Assembly: GCA_963779515.1 (NCBI GenBank)
Contig: CAVZYN010000017.1
Coordinates: forward strand, 434,001-498,000
DNA from: CAVZYN01 sp963779515
Lineage (GTDB): Bacteria > Pseudomonadota > Alphaproteobacteria > Rhizobiales > Hyphomicrobiaceae
Direction: 5' to 3'
DNA length: 64,000 nucleotides
The notes under the pieces are model-generated. The model was not told the DNA's origin. It did not search any database and saw nothing but the letters and a program-made list of their open reading frames with translations. This document shows positions 17,883-27,102 of the stretch, one piece after another (the first letter of the stretch is position 1; each line of letters begins with the position of its first letter). Position numbers and translations under genes: made by a program.

Positions 17883-19769
17883 ATGCAAGCGCGGGAACTA
17901 GCAGCGCGGAGCCGTGGCCGCACGGCGCCAACAGATATCAACAATCCCACGTACTTCCATAAGGTTGTCGATTGCCAGTGGGCATGTCCGACACATACGC
18001 CTGTTCCCGAATATATCCGTTTGATCGCCCAAGGCCGCTACGCAGCGGCCTATATGTTGAATTGGGAGAGCAATGTCTTTCCGGGCATCCTTGGCCGTGT
18101 TTGCGATCGTCCTTGCGAGCCCGCGTGCCGCCGTGGCCGCATCCAGGTCGGCGACGAGGCCAACGCTAAAGACCCGTCTCACAAAAATGCCGAGCCGGTT
18201 GCGATCTGCCGGCTGAAGCGCGTCGCCGCTGACTATAAAGGCGACATCGACAAATTCATGCCGGCGATTCCGGCAACCAAGAACGGCAAGCGCATTGCCC
18301 TGCTCGGCGCAGGTCCTGCGTCATTGACGGTTGCGCGCGATCTTTTGCCGCTCGGCTATCACGTGACGCTCTTCGAAAAAGATCCGAAGGGCGGCGGCTT
18401 GATGCGCACCAACATTCCGTCGTTCCGACTTCCAGAGACGGTGCTCGATGAGGAAGTCGAGCGCATCGTCAACTTCGGTGTCGAGCGACGCTTCGGCCAC
18501 GAAGTCAAAAGCCTCAAGAAGGTTCTGGATGAAGGCTTCGACGCCGTCTTCGTCGGCACTGGTGCGCCGAAGGGTAAAGACCTCAATGTTCCCGGCCGCA
18601 AGGAGGCCGCCGCCAACATCCACATTGGCATCGACTTCCTGACCTCCGTTGCCTTCGGTCATATCGACAAAATCGGCCGGCGCGTCATCGTCATTGGCGG
18701 CGGCAACACCGCGATGGATTGCTGCCGCACCGCGCTCCGCATGGGCAGCGAGAAAGTCACTGTCACAGTGCGTTCGCCGCGCAAGGTGATGAAAGCCTCC
18801 GACTGGGAAATCAAGGACGCGCTGCACGAAGGCATTCCGATCCTCGACAATCACGCGCCCAAGGAATTCGTGATCAAGAACGGCAAGCTTGCCGGCGTCG
18901 TGTTCGAGAAAATGATCGAGACCGGTGTCGATGCCAAAGGCCGCCCGCAGCTCAAATCGACCGGTGAACTCGTCACCATCGATTGTGATGACGTGCTGAT
19001 GGCGATCGGCCAGGAGAACGCGTTCAATTGGATCGAACGCGACATCGGCATCGAATTCGGCGAATGGGACATGCCAAAAGTTGATCGCATCACTTTCCGC
19101 TCGACGCATCCCAAGGTGTTCTTCGGCGGCGACGCCGCCTGGGGGCCTGAGAATATCATCTGGGCTGTGAGCCACGGACATCAGGCCGCGATCTCCATCG
19201 ACGCCGCCTGCCATGGCCGCACGATCACCGATCGTCCGGCGCCTGGGCACACGCTTGTCAGCCAAAAGATGGGCATCCACGAGTGGTCATATTCCAACGA
19301 CTACCACGGCCAGCGCCGCACCGGCGTTCCGCATGCCGATCTCGGAACCTCACTCAAAAACCTGAAGATGGAAGTCGAGCTTGGATTTGACGACAAGCTC
19401 GCCATGAAGGAAGTCGAACGCTGTCTCAACTGTGATGTGCAAACCGTCTTCACCGGCAACCTGTGCATCGAGTGCGATGCGTGCATGGACATCTGTCCGG
19501 TCGACTGCATCAACTTCACCGAGAACGATGCTGAAGACGCACTGCGTCAGCAGCTGCGCGTTCCAGCTGTCAACAAATCGCAGGACCTCTACGTCTCCGA
19601 GGCACTGAAGACCGGGCGCGTCATGGCGAAGGACGAGGACATGTGCCTCCACTGCGGCCTGTGTGCCGAGCGCTGCCCAACGGGCGCCTGGGACATGCAG
19701 AAATTTTTCTATGCCGAAGCACAGGCGTCGAAAGCCTGTCTCAGCAGTCACAACGCCTACATCCGCTGA
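17883..19769 (+). CDS. NAD(P)-binding flavin/iron-sulfur subunit (GltD-like) of a 2-oxoacid oxidoreductase
   Basis: The 628 residues have three parts. An N-terminal Fe-S region (CQWACPTHTPVPEY, CDRPCEPACRRG) resembles the small subunit of glutamate synthase. A central FAD/NAD(P) two-dinucleotide domain has ALLGAGPASLTVA and RVIVIGGGNTAMDC. A C-terminal ferredoxin-like segment carries two cluster motifs, CIECDACMDICPVDC and CLHCGLCAERCPTG. It can pass electrons between NAD(P)H and the ferredoxin-type clusters. The two following genes encode the thiamine-diphosphate oxidoreductase, so this protein likely makes the complex NAD(P)-linked. A promoter must lie in the 245 bases upstream, where no other feature was seen. 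Confidence 0.85.
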   Translation: MQARELAARSRGRTAPTDINNPTYFHKVVDCQWACPTHTPVPEYIRLIAQGRYAAAYMLNWESNVFPGILGRVCDRPCEPACRRGRIQVGDEANAKDPSHKNAEPVAICRLKRVAADYKGDIDKFMPAIPATKNGKRIALLGAGPASLTVARDLLPLGYHVTLFEKDPKGGGLMRTNIPSFRLPETVLDEEVERIVNFGVERRFGHEVKSLKKVLDEGFDAVFVGTGAPKGKDLNVPGRKEAAANIHIGIDFLTSVAFGHIDKIGRRVIVIGGGNTAMDCCRTALRMGSEKVTVTVRSPRKVMKASDWEIKDALHEGIPILDNHAPKEFVIKNGKLAGVVFEKMIETGVDAKGRPQLKSTGELVTIDCDDVLMAIGQENAFNWIERDIGIEFGEWDMPKVDRITFRSTHPKVFFGGDAAWGPENIIWAVSHGHQAAISIDAACHGRTITDRPAPGHTLVSQKMGIHEWSYSNDYHGQRRTGVPHADLGTSLKNLKMEVELGFDDKLAMKEVERCLNCDVQTVFTGNLCIECDACMDICPVDCINFTENDAEDALRQQLRVPAVNKSQDLYVSEALKTGRVMAKDEDMCLHCGLCAERCPTGAWDMQKFFYAEAQASKACLSSHNAYIR

Positions 19770-19787
19770 CGAGAGGGCGGCTTCCAC

Positions 19788-21611
19788 ATGAGCGGTATCA
19801 ACGATTTCGTCATCAAGTTTGCGACCGTCAACGGCTCCGGTTCCGCCAGCGCCAACACGATGTTCGCGAAGACCCTGTTCCGCATGGGCATTCCGGTCGC
19901 GCCGAAGAACATTTTCCCGTCGAACATTCAAGGTCTGCCGACCTGGTATGAGGTTCGTGTCTCGGAAGCCGGCTATGCCGGACGCCGCGATGGCATCGAC
20001 CTGATGGTCGCGATGAATCCGCAGTCCTATGCGAGTGACGTGCAGGATGTCGTCAACGGCGGATGGCTGCTGTTCGACTCGACCATGCCGCGGGTTTGGA
20101 ATCGTGACGACATCACGTTGCTGCCGGTGCCGATCGCCGACATGTGTGCGCGTAAGTGGAAAGATCCGCGGCAACGTCAGCTGTTCAAGAACATGGTCTA
20201 CATCGGTGCGCTCTCTATGCTGCTCGATATGGACATGGACGTGCTGAAAGGCGTCGTCGCCGATCAATTGAAGGGTAAGGAAAAGCTCGTCGCCGGCAAT
20301 ATGGAAGCGGTTGAGCTCGGCCGCGTCTATGCGAAGGAGCACTTCACCTGCCCGCTCCCGATCAAAGTCCGCCACGCAACGGGCGCCAAGGGCAAGATCA
20401 TGGTGACGGGCAACGAGGCGGCGGGGCTTGGCGCGGTTTACGCGGGCGCCACTGTGTGTGCGTGGTATCCGATCACGCCATCGACCTCTGTCGCGGAGGG
20501 CTACGAGAAGTACGCCAAGCGCCTGCGCGTTGCAAAAGATGGCAAGAAAAATTTCGGCATCGTGCAAGCCGAAGACGAACTCGCCGCCATCGGCGTGGCC
20601 ATCGGGGCCGGCTGGAACGGCGCGCGCTCGTTCACGGCGACGTCAGGACCCGGCATCTCGCTGATGAGCGAGTTTCTGGGCCTTGCCTACTTCGCTGAAG
20701 TTCCTGTCGTGCTCTACAACATTCAGCGCGGCGGGCCTTCGACCGGCATGCCGACGCGAACCGGCCAACCCGATATCCTCTCGTGCGCCTACGCATCGCA
20801 CGGCGACACCAAGCACGTGCTGTTGTTTCCTTCGGACCCAACTGAGTGCTTCTCGATGGGCGCGGACGCATTCGATCTGGCGGAGCGGCTGCAGGCGCCG
20901 ATCATGGTGATGTCGGATCTCGATATCGGCATGAACGAGTGGATCACCGATCCATTCGTTTGGGACGACGCAAAGGTGCACGATCGTGGCAAAGTCCTGA
21001 CGGCCGAGCAACTCGACGGCTTCAAGGAATGGAAGGGCAAGGACTGGGGCCGCTATCTCGACGTCGATGGCGACGCGATCCCCTATCGCACGTTGCCCGG
21101 TACGCATCCGACCAAGGGGGCGTTCTTCACGCGCGGCACGTCGCACGACGAGTACGCGCGCTACACCGAGGATGGCCGCATCCATGCACGCATGATCGAT
21201 CGCATCCGCCGCAAGTTCGATACCGCGGCGACGCTGGTGCCGAAGCCCGAGATCGTCATGCGCGACAAGAAAGGCAAAGCCGGCATCATCTATTTCGGTG
21301 CAACGCGACCGGCGGTGCTCGAAGGCCTCGACATGCTGGAGAAGGACGGCATCCGCCTCAACAGCATGCGCCTCAAGGCGTTTCCGTTCTCCGAAGAGGT
21401 CAAGGACTTCTGCGCCGCGCACGACAAGATCTTCGTCGTTGAACAAAATCGCGACGCGCAGATGCGCCAGTTGCTGATGGTTGAAGCCAACGTGCCCGGC
21501 GAGAAGCTGATTGCAACGCTCAACTACGATGGCACGCCGCTCGCCGCCACATGGTTGCGCAACACGCTGCTCAAGACCCTCGCCCCGGCGAAAGCCGAGG
21601 CCGCCGAATAG
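19788..21611 (+). CDS. korA: 2-oxoacid:ferredoxin oxidoreductase, fused gamma-alpha subunit (KorA-type)
   Basis: This is a 607-residue fusion. Residues 1 to about 190 form the gamma domain (GINDFVIKFATVNGSGSASANTMFAKTLFRMGIPV). The rest is the alpha (pyrimidine-binding) domain with NEAAGLGAVYAGATVCAWYPITPSTS, QAEDELAAIGVAIGAGW, TSGPGISLMSE and RGGPSTGMPTRTGQPD. The YPITPSTS and GPSTGMPT motifs are typical of 2-oxoglutarate/2-oxoisovalerate/pyruvate oxidoreductases that decarboxylate a 2-oxoacid with CoA. It lies 18 bases after the flavin subunit gene. A REP-like hairpin separates it from the beta subunit. The substrate cannot be fixed from sequence alone; 2-oxoglutarate is the most likely. 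Confidence 0.85.
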   Translation: MSGINDFVIKFATVNGSGSASANTMFAKTLFRMGIPVAPKNIFPSNIQGLPTWYEVRVSEAGYAGRRDGIDLMVAMNPQSYASDVQDVVNGGWLLFDSTMPRVWNRDDITLLPVPIADMCARKWKDPRQRQLFKNMVYIGALSMLLDMDMDVLKGVVADQLKGKEKLVAGNMEAVELGRVYAKEHFTCPLPIKVRHATGAKGKIMVTGNEAAGLGAVYAGATVCAWYPITPSTSVAEGYEKYAKRLRVAKDGKKNFGIVQAEDELAAIGVAIGAGWNGARSFTATSGPGISLMSEFLGLAYFAEVPVVLYNIQRGGPSTGMPTRTGQPDILSCAYASHGDTKHVLLFPSDPTECFSMGADAFDLAERLQAPIMVMSDLDIGMNEWITDPFVWDDAKVHDRGKVLTAEQLDGFKEWKGKDWGRYLDVDGDAIPYRTLPGTHPTKGAFFTRGTSHDEYARYTEDGRIHARMIDRIRRKFDTAATLVPKPEIVMRDKKGKAGIIYFGATRPAVLEGLDMLEKDGIRLNSMRLKAFPFSEEVKDFCAAHDKIFVVEQNRDAQMRQLLMVEANVPGEKLIATLNYDGTPLAATWLRNTLLKTLAPAKAEAAE

Positions 21612-21619
21612 ATGATTTC

Positions 21620-21733
21620 CCTCTCCCCGCATGCGGGGAGAGGGTGCCCGAAGGGCGGGTGAGGGGCAGCCGCAAGCTCCGAACCCGCCGCTGCCCCTCA
21701 CCCCGGCCCTCTCCCCGTAAACGGGGAGAGGGG
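21620..21733. repeat. REP-like nested hairpin between the two oxidoreductase genes
   Basis: Two outer hairpins are present: CCCTCTCCCCGCATGCGGGG followed by AGAGGG, and CCCTCTCCCCGTAAACGGGG followed by AGAGGG. They flank inverted arms TGAGGGGCAGC and GCTGCCCCTCA. This composition is typical of dispersed intergenic repeats in alphaproteobacteria. It lies inside an operon and may affect the relative expression of the alpha and beta subunits. Confidence 0.75.
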
Positions 21734-21745
21734 GAAAAGGTCTAA

Positions 21746-22804
21746 ATGAGTTACATCGCAAAACCCTCCGCCCATCATCCCGCGCTCCCGAAGAACGCGC
21801 TCGGCCTCACGCATCGCGACTATGAAGGTTCGATGTCGACGCTGTGCGCCGGCTGCGGGCATGACAGCATTACGGCTGCCATCATCGAGGCCTGCTACGA
21901 GATGGACCTGCCCGCCCATCGCATCGCCAAGGTGTCCGGGATCGGCTGCTCGTCGAAGGCGCCGACCTACTTCCTCGGCCGCAGTCACGGATTCAATTCG
22001 GTGCACGGCCGCATGCCGTCGGTCACAACGGGTGCGGCGATGGCGAACCGCGATCTCGTCTACATTGGCGTATCTGGCGATGGCGATACGGCCTCGATCG
22101 GGCTTGGCCAATTTTGTCATGCGGTGCGCCGCAAACTCAACATGACCTACATCGTCATGAACAACGGCTGCTATGGCCTGACCAAGGGGCAGTTCTCGGC
22201 CACCAACGATCGTGCGTCGCCGTCGAAGAAGGGCGAGGCCAATCCGTTCGAAGCGATCGACCTTTGCCAGCTGGCGATCCAGCTTGGCGCTGGCTTCGTC
22301 GCGCGCTCGTTCTCCGGCGACAAGCGGCAGTTGATCCCACTGATCAAGGCGGCGATCGGCTACAAGGGCTTTGCGTTTCTCGATGTCATCAGCCCGTGCG
22401 TGACGTTCAACAATCACCCGACATCGACCAAGAGCTACGACTATGTGCGCGCGCACAACATGGCGGCGGAGAACTATCTCGATTTCGTCGAGAGCAAGGA
22501 GGAGATCACCGCCGACTACGCCGAAGGCTCCTCCACCTCGATCAAGTTGCACGACGGCTCGCGCTTGAAACTCTACAAGGTCGACGGCGTGCATGATGCG
22601 CGCGATCCCGATGCCGCGATCATGACGATCCGCAAAAATGCGTCAAAGGGCACGGTGGCGACGGGGCTGCTCTACATCAACGAAGAGCAGCAGGACCTGC
22701 ATGATGTGCTGGCGACGCCGGATGTGCCGCTCAATCAGGTGCCGATGAGCGAGCTTTGCCCGGGCTCGAAGGCGCTCGACGCCATCAATGCAAGGCTTAG
22801 GTAG
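21746..22804 (+). CDS. korB: 2-oxoacid:ferredoxin oxidoreductase, beta subunit (KorB-type)
   Basis: This 352-residue subunit binds thiamine diphosphate. STLCAGCGHDSITAAI is the N-terminal Cys motif. SGIGCSSKAPTYF follows, and GDGDTASIGLGQFCHAVRRKLN with MNNGCYGLTKGQFSATN forms the ThDP pyrophosphate/Mg site (GDG...NN). FNNHPTSTKSYDYVR lies near the C-terminus. It pairs with the preceding alpha/gamma subunit. The ATG is preceded by AAAAGG in the tail of the repeat. The three-gene set encodes a complete oxidoreductase with its own NAD(P)-linked electron carrier. It converges on the enoyl-CoA hydratase gene. Confidence 0.88.
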   Translation: MSYIAKPSAHHPALPKNALGLTHRDYEGSMSTLCAGCGHDSITAAIIEACYEMDLPAHRIAKVSGIGCSSKAPTYFLGRSHGFNSVHGRMPSVTTGAAMANRDLVYIGVSGDGDTASIGLGQFCHAVRRKLNMTYIVMNNGCYGLTKGQFSATNDRASPSKKGEANPFEAIDLCQLAIQLGAGFVARSFSGDKRQLIPLIKAAIGYKGFAFLDVISPCVTFNNHPTSTKSYDYVRAHNMAAENYLDFVESKEEITADYAEGSSTSIKLHDGSRLKLYKVDGVHDARDPDAAIMTIRKNASKGTVATGLLYINEEQQDLHDVLATPDVPLNQVPMSELCPGSKALDAINARLR

Positions 22805-22887
22805 ACACACGCGGTGTCGGGGTTCTGGTCGGCGGCGGACTGTTCGGCTGCCATGCCGGCCGGCTGCAGGCATCCCGTGGCCGCCGC

Positions 22888-23679
22888 TCAGCCACGACCG
22901 ATTTTGGTAAAGTCGGGCGGCCGCTTGTCGATGAAGGCCTGAAACGCTTCCTTGGCCTCGGCAGATCGCATCTGCCGGGTGAAGACGGCGATCTCGGCAT
23001 CGATCATTTTGCTGATCTCCGCCGGGTCGCCACGCATCAGTGCGCGCGCCGCTATCAACGCCGCGCGCGGCTTCCGAGCCAGCGTCCGTGCCGCGCCGAT
23101 CGCTTTGGCTTCGAGGTCAGCGGCGGGCACGACCGCGTTGACGAGGCCGCTGGCGGCCGCCCGTGCCGCATCCCAGGTCTCGCCCAAAATGAAGAGCTCG
23201 AACGCGCGTTGATAGCCGAGCCGCGCCGGACCGGTCAGGCTCGAGCCCGCTTCCTGCACCAGCGCCAAATTCAGAAACGGCGTCGAGAATTTTGCGGCGG
23301 GTGAGGCATAAACCAGATCGCAATGCAGCAGCAGCGTGACACCGACGCCGATGGCGAGGCCGTCGACCGCCGCGATCATCGGCTTCGTCGTCACGGGCAA
23401 CTTGCGAATGAAGTCCGTGGATGGCGCGGAGATCTTGCCGTCGATCGGCACAGTCAGCGCCGACCGTTTGATAAAGTCATTGATGTCGCTGCCGGCACAA
23501 AACGAACCGCTCGAGCCGAGAAAGACATGCGCCGCGATCGCCGCATCCGTTTCGCCGTTGACCAAGGCCTCGCGCATGGCATCGTACATCGGACCGGTCA
23601 ACGCGTTTTTCTTGTCCGGCCGCGTCAGGCGTATGATCTGCACGCCATCCTGCACGGTGATGGAAATTTCAGCACTCAT
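22888..23679 (-). CDS. Enoyl-CoA hydratase/isomerase family protein
   Basis: This is a 263-residue crotonase-fold protein. The oxyanion-hole segments are SGSFCAGSDINDF (near 55-67) and VDGLAIGVGVTLLLHCDLVYA (near 104-124). ALVQEAGSSL carries the glutamate position, and a typical TLARKPRAALIAARALMR helix follows. It probably hydrates or isomerises acyl-CoA thioesters in fatty- or aromatic-acid breakdown. The exact substrate is not evident. GGAGA precedes the ATG. There is no close operon partner; the gene upstream on the same strand starts 91 bases away and is of unknown function. Confidence 0.85.
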   Translation of the reverse strand: MSAEISITVQDGVQIIRLTRPDKKNALTGPMYDAMREALVNGETDAAIAAHVFLGSSGSFCAGSDINDFIKRSALTVPIDGKISAPSTDFIRKLPVTTKPMIAAVDGLAIGVGVTLLLHCDLVYASPAAKFSTPFLNLALVQEAGSSLTGPARLGYQRAFELFILGETWDAARAAASGLVNAVVPAADLEAKAIGAARTLARKPRAALIAARALMRGDPAEISKMIDAEIAVFTRQMRSAEAKEAFQAFIDKRPPDFTKIGRG

Positions 23680-23769
23680 GGCGCGGTCTCCCGGAGACGT
23701 TGGGGTTTGGAGCGACGTCGCACTGTTTTGGCAAGCAGATCGCGGTCGTGCAACCCATGACCGTTGGCG

Positions 23770-25827
23770 TCAGAGTTCGGCTGCCGCCGGTTCCGCAATG
23801 CTTGGGCGCTCCTTGCGCAAGTCCTTGTTACCCAAATCCTTGGGCGGAACGAGGCGCTGCGACATGTCCGCGTAGATTTGCCCCAACGCGTCGCGCGCCG
23901 CCTGCGCGTCAATCTCGGCGCCGGCGGTCTCGAACGCATCCAACGCCGCCATCATCGCCTGTGCCGCCGCGCTGAATGACGCGAGTTCGCCCGATGTCGC
24001 GGCGTGCCGCCACAGTGCGCTCGCGTACTCGTGCTGCATGCAGGCCCAGGTCATGGGCTCGAGGACGCCTTCCAATTGCGGCAAGACATCCCGGAACGCG
24101 TCCAAGGCTTGCCGCTCGGCCGTTTGGTCGCCGCGTGTCCGGGCCACGCGCAGCTCGGCGCGCACCAAATCGACGGTGATCTTGTCGCGCACGTCGCCGG
24201 AGAGGCCCGGGACCGAGGCGGCGATGCGCAGGGCGCCGATCGCCGCGTCATAGCGCGACGGATCGACGTCCGCTTGATCGAGCAGTGACCGGCCGATCTT
24301 GTAGTGCGTCTCGGCGAACAGGATCGGAAGCCGCTCGCGCGTCACGATGCCGGCTGCGGCGCGCCAGGCGGCCACGGCTTGGACCGGATCATCGTGTGCG
24401 CCGGTCAGCCGTCCGCGCGCCTCGAACGCATCACCAAGCTTGATCTGGGCGGCCGCCCAATCGTCCATCAAGCGCTTCTGTGAAAAGAGTTCGATGGCAT
24501 CGCGGAAGTTACGGATCGCGTCCGACAGGCTGTCTGCGGCCCGCACCATCACGCCTTGCGCCATCAGTGCGTCGCCAAGCGCGAATTTCGTGCGCGCGAG
24601 GGCGTCTTGCTCAGGCGCACCCTCGGCCAATGGTAACGCGCCGACGAGGACTTCGATCGCCTCGGCCAGCAGCGTCGGATCGCGCGTGATCTCCACCTCG
24701 CGCATCAGCAGGGCGACCTGCTGGCGTGCCAGTCGCCATCGCTCGCCTTTGTTGCGCAGCGGCAGGCATCGCGCCGCGCTCCAGCAATGCCGCGCCGCGC
24801 GCCGGTAGTCGAGCCGCACCTGCGCCAGAACGGCGCGCGAGCTTCGCAAGGCGGCTGCCTGCGAGAGATACGCCGCTGCGCCCTCGATGTCGGACTGGGC
24901 GGCATGCAGCGCGGATTCCTCGGCTTGGCCCAACTGCTCGTCCGCATCGGTGAAATAGGCGGTCTTGATGGCCGCGATCGCCGATCGGATCGATGCTCCG
25001 CTCAGCGTGTCGCGCTCGGCCATCTTGGCGAGATCGTCGATCAGCGTGCGATACGCCGCTGTCACCTCGGCAATGACGTGCATCGTTTGATCGGGTGCGA
25101 CGCCCTTGTAGGCCACCGTGCTGATGACAAGGCGAAGAACCGGTACGGGCGTGTTGAGGCCGCGCGCGAGATCGTCGATCGCGACTTCGGTTTCGCCGAT
25201 GCGCACGAGATCGGCGCCCGGCGGTTGGGGTGCGCTGGCTGGCTCGACCTCGGCGACAGGCGTGGGGGCCGCCATTTCAATGATGGGTTGTTCCGGCTGG
25301 TCCGCGCCCGGTGGGTCAAAGAACGTAATGATCTCGGCTTGCAGCGCCTCGGAGATAGCGCCGGTAGCCAGCAAGCGCGCGAACAGTTGCTCGAGCAGGG
25401 CGGAGACAGTCGGGTCGTCGAGCTGATGCTCCGCCATCGCGCCGGCGGCGTCGAACCGCGCCAGAAGGTCGATTGCGATCCGGCGTGCGGCCGAGCGCGC
25501 GGTCGAGCCGTCTTCGTCGTCCAATGAACCAGCGAGAACGGCGTCCGAGACGAAATCCGCGTCGAGCCGCGTGTGCTCGAGCAGCTGCGGCAACGCGGCC
25601 AAGTGAGGTTCCGCGACGGCGGGTTCGAGGCCAAGCTCGGACCAATCGCGCCAGACGTCCTGCATCAATGCTTCGGCATCGGCGCGCGTGGCATCGTCCT
25701 GGCATTGCAAGAGGTGGTCGACGAGGCGCAAGCCGGCCTCGACGCCGCCGTCCGGCACGGCCGCGCCAAACGTCGGCGCGAGGGCCGCGAGCCCTGCACC
25801 CAAAACTTTGAAGAGCGCCAGATCCAT
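23770..25827 (-). CDS. Large helical-repeat protein of unknown function
   Basis: This is a 685-residue protein, almost entirely alpha-helical by composition (very rich in Ala, Leu, Asp, Arg). No signal peptide or transmembrane segment was seen. A low-complexity Pro/Ala/Glu linker near residues 175-205 separates an N-terminal helical domain from a long series of helices such as ALARTKFALGDALMAQG, WAAAQIKLGDAFEARG and FAETHYKIGRSLLDQ. These look like degenerate tetratricopeptide-type repeats. The protein could be a scaffold or adaptor, but it was not assigned to a named family. It stands between an enoyl-CoA hydratase and an AhpD-like gene, with no operon logic visible. Confidence 0.7.
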   Translation of the reverse strand: MDLALFKVLGAGLAALAPTFGAAVPDGGVEAGLRLVDHLLQCQDDATRADAEALMQDVWRDWSELGLEPAVAEPHLAALPQLLEHTRLDADFVSDAVLAGSLDDEDGSTARSAARRIAIDLLARFDAAGAMAEHQLDDPTVSALLEQLFARLLATGAISEALQAEIITFFDPPGADQPEQPIIEMAAPTPVAEVEPASAPQPPGADLVRIGETEVAIDDLARGLNTPVPVLRLVISTVAYKGVAPDQTMHVIAEVTAAYRTLIDDLAKMAERDTLSGASIRSAIAAIKTAYFTDADEQLGQAEESALHAAQSDIEGAAAYLSQAAALRSSRAVLAQVRLDYRRAARHCWSAARCLPLRNKGERWRLARQQVALLMREVEITRDPTLLAEAIEVLVGALPLAEGAPEQDALARTKFALGDALMAQGVMVRAADSLSDAIRNFRDAIELFSQKRLMDDWAAAQIKLGDAFEARGRLTGAHDDPVQAVAAWRAAAGIVTRERLPILFAETHYKIGRSLLDQADVDPSRYDAAIGALRIAASVPGLSGDVRDKITVDLVRAELRVARTRGDQTAERQALDAFRDVLPQLEGVLEPMTWACMQHEYASALWRHAATSGELASFSAAAQAMMAALDAFETAGAEIDAQAARDALGQIYADMSQRLVPPKDLGNKDLRKERPSIAEPAAAEL

Positions 25828-25936
25828 GATCGCGCTGCTTTAACCCCTACCCCGTTACATTACCTACGCTGGTTCACACCCGTTGCGAAGGTAAAAAGGA
25901 CAAGTCTGGCAGGGGTGTGGCCGATCAAGCTTGGAA

Positions 25937-26524
25937 TCAGGTTGGGGGCTGTGCCCGTTGCATATAGTGATATTCCGCATTCGGCCGCATCTCCGTCGCC
26001 GCCGCCATCCGGTTCGACATGTTGTAGAAGGCGGCAACCGCCGCGATGTCCCAGATGTCGCGATCGGAAAATCCGGCAGCCCGTAGCGTCTGCCGGTCGG
26101 CTTCGACGATTTTGTCGGGATGCTCCGTCAGCTTGACGGCAAAATCCAGCATCGCCACTTGGCGCTTCGGCAGATCTGCCGCGCGGTAGTTCTGCGCCAT
26201 CAACTCGCCCATGACCGGATCCTTCGCACGCTGACGAACGGCGGCGCCGTGCGCCGTGAGGCAATAGTGACAATGGTTCACGGCGGAGACGGCGACCGCG
26301 ATCATCTCGCGTTCGAGTTTGGTGAGGCCGCTGTCGCCCAGCATCAAGTCGTCGACCATGTCGATGAACGCGCGGAGCTTGACGTTGTCGAAGGCGTAGG
26401 CCTTCAGCACGTTCGGGATGAATCCGAGCTTCTCCTGGCATTTCGCGAAGTATGCCTCGAGCCACGGCTCGAGCTTCGCCTGAGCGCCCGGATCGATGGC
26501 CATGGGCCGGTCGGATTTGGTCAT
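25937..26524 (-). CDS. AhpD/CMD-like peroxidase-related protein
   Basis: This is a 195-residue protein with the alkylhydroperoxidase D core. EREMIAVAVSAVNHCHYCLTAHG contains the CXXC redox pair and the downstream histidine of the peroxidase-related family. RQVAMLDFAVKLTEHPDKI and FSDRDIWDIAAVAAFYNMSNRMA follow. Such proteins reduce hydroperoxides or act as general thiol-disulfide enzymes. The ATG at 26524 is used because GGAG lies nine bases upstream; a TTG is available 15 bases earlier. The gene stands 58 bases from the acetyltransferase gene upstream on the same strand and could share its transcript. Confidence 0.85.
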   Translation of the reverse strand: MTKSDRPMAIDPGAQAKLEPWLEAYFAKCQEKLGFIPNVLKAYAFDNVKLRAFIDMVDDLMLGDSGLTKLEREMIAVAVSAVNHCHYCLTAHGAAVRQRAKDPVMGELMAQNYRAADLPKRQVAMLDFAVKLTEHPDKIVEADRQTLRAAGFSDRDIWDIAAVAAFYNMSNRMAAATEMRPNAEYHYMQRAQPPT

Positions 26525-26582
26525 AACGGCGGTCTCCAATGAACGTTCAACCGATGAAAGGCGCGGGGGGCTGTATTGTCAA

Positions 26583-27101
26583 TCATGCGCGCGTTGGCGC
26601 GCGGCGCTCCATCACCATGGTCCAGCGCGGACCGGCGATCGGGTCCTGCCAGATGCGCCGCCAGGCAAAGCCTGCTTTCTCGAACGCGCGGACAGCGGTC
26701 TCGTTCCTGATCGAAGGAAAAACGCAGCAGGCACTGGACAGCGTGTTTGCAAACACCTCGCCGGTGAGCAGTCGCACCGCCGTGCCGCCGATGCCCTGTC
26801 CGCGGTGCTGCGCCGATCCGATGAACGCGTCGATCTCGTAGGCGCCCGGCGGCACGTCGCGGGGCAGCGGTTCGCCAGATAATCCGAGATCGACCGCGTG
26901 CGCGTAGCCGGCTGGCGTACCGTCGACCACGATCATGCGGCAGAGCGCGGACGAACTCTCCATCGCCAGCGTGATCTTGGCCTCGGCGCTGTCGCGCGTT
27001 CCCCACCACGCCGCGACGTGCGGTTCGGCAAGCCAGCGGCGGATGAGAAAGCGGTCGGCAGCCGTTGCCGGACGCAGGCTGACGGAAGCTCTTGCGATCA
27101 T
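26583..27101 (-). CDS. GNAT-family N-acetyltransferase, AAC(6')-like
   Basis: This is a 172-residue GCN5-related acetyltransferase. VSLRPATAADRFLIRRWLAEPHVAAWWG at the start and AYEIDAFIGSAQHRGQGIGGTAVRLL (the acetyl-CoA-binding Q/R-x-x-G-x-G/A loop is HRGQGIGG) match the group containing aminoglycoside 6'-N-acetyltransferases and siderophore acetyltransferases. NETAVRAFEKAGF is the usual C-terminal motif. Resistance activity cannot be inferred from this alone, because many chromosomal relatives act on other amines. ATG 27101 gives the start of the conserved domain; a longer frame to 27161 overlaps the remnant upstream and is not favoured. Confidence 0.8.
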   Translation of the reverse strand: MIARASVSLRPATAADRFLIRRWLAEPHVAAWWGTRDSAEAKITLAMESSSALCRMIVVDGTPAGYAHAVDLGLSGEPLPRDVPPGAYEIDAFIGSAQHRGQGIGGTAVRLLTGEVFANTLSSACCVFPSIRNETAVRAFEKAGFAWRRIWQDPIAGPRWTMVMERRAPTRA

Positions 27102-27102
27102 G

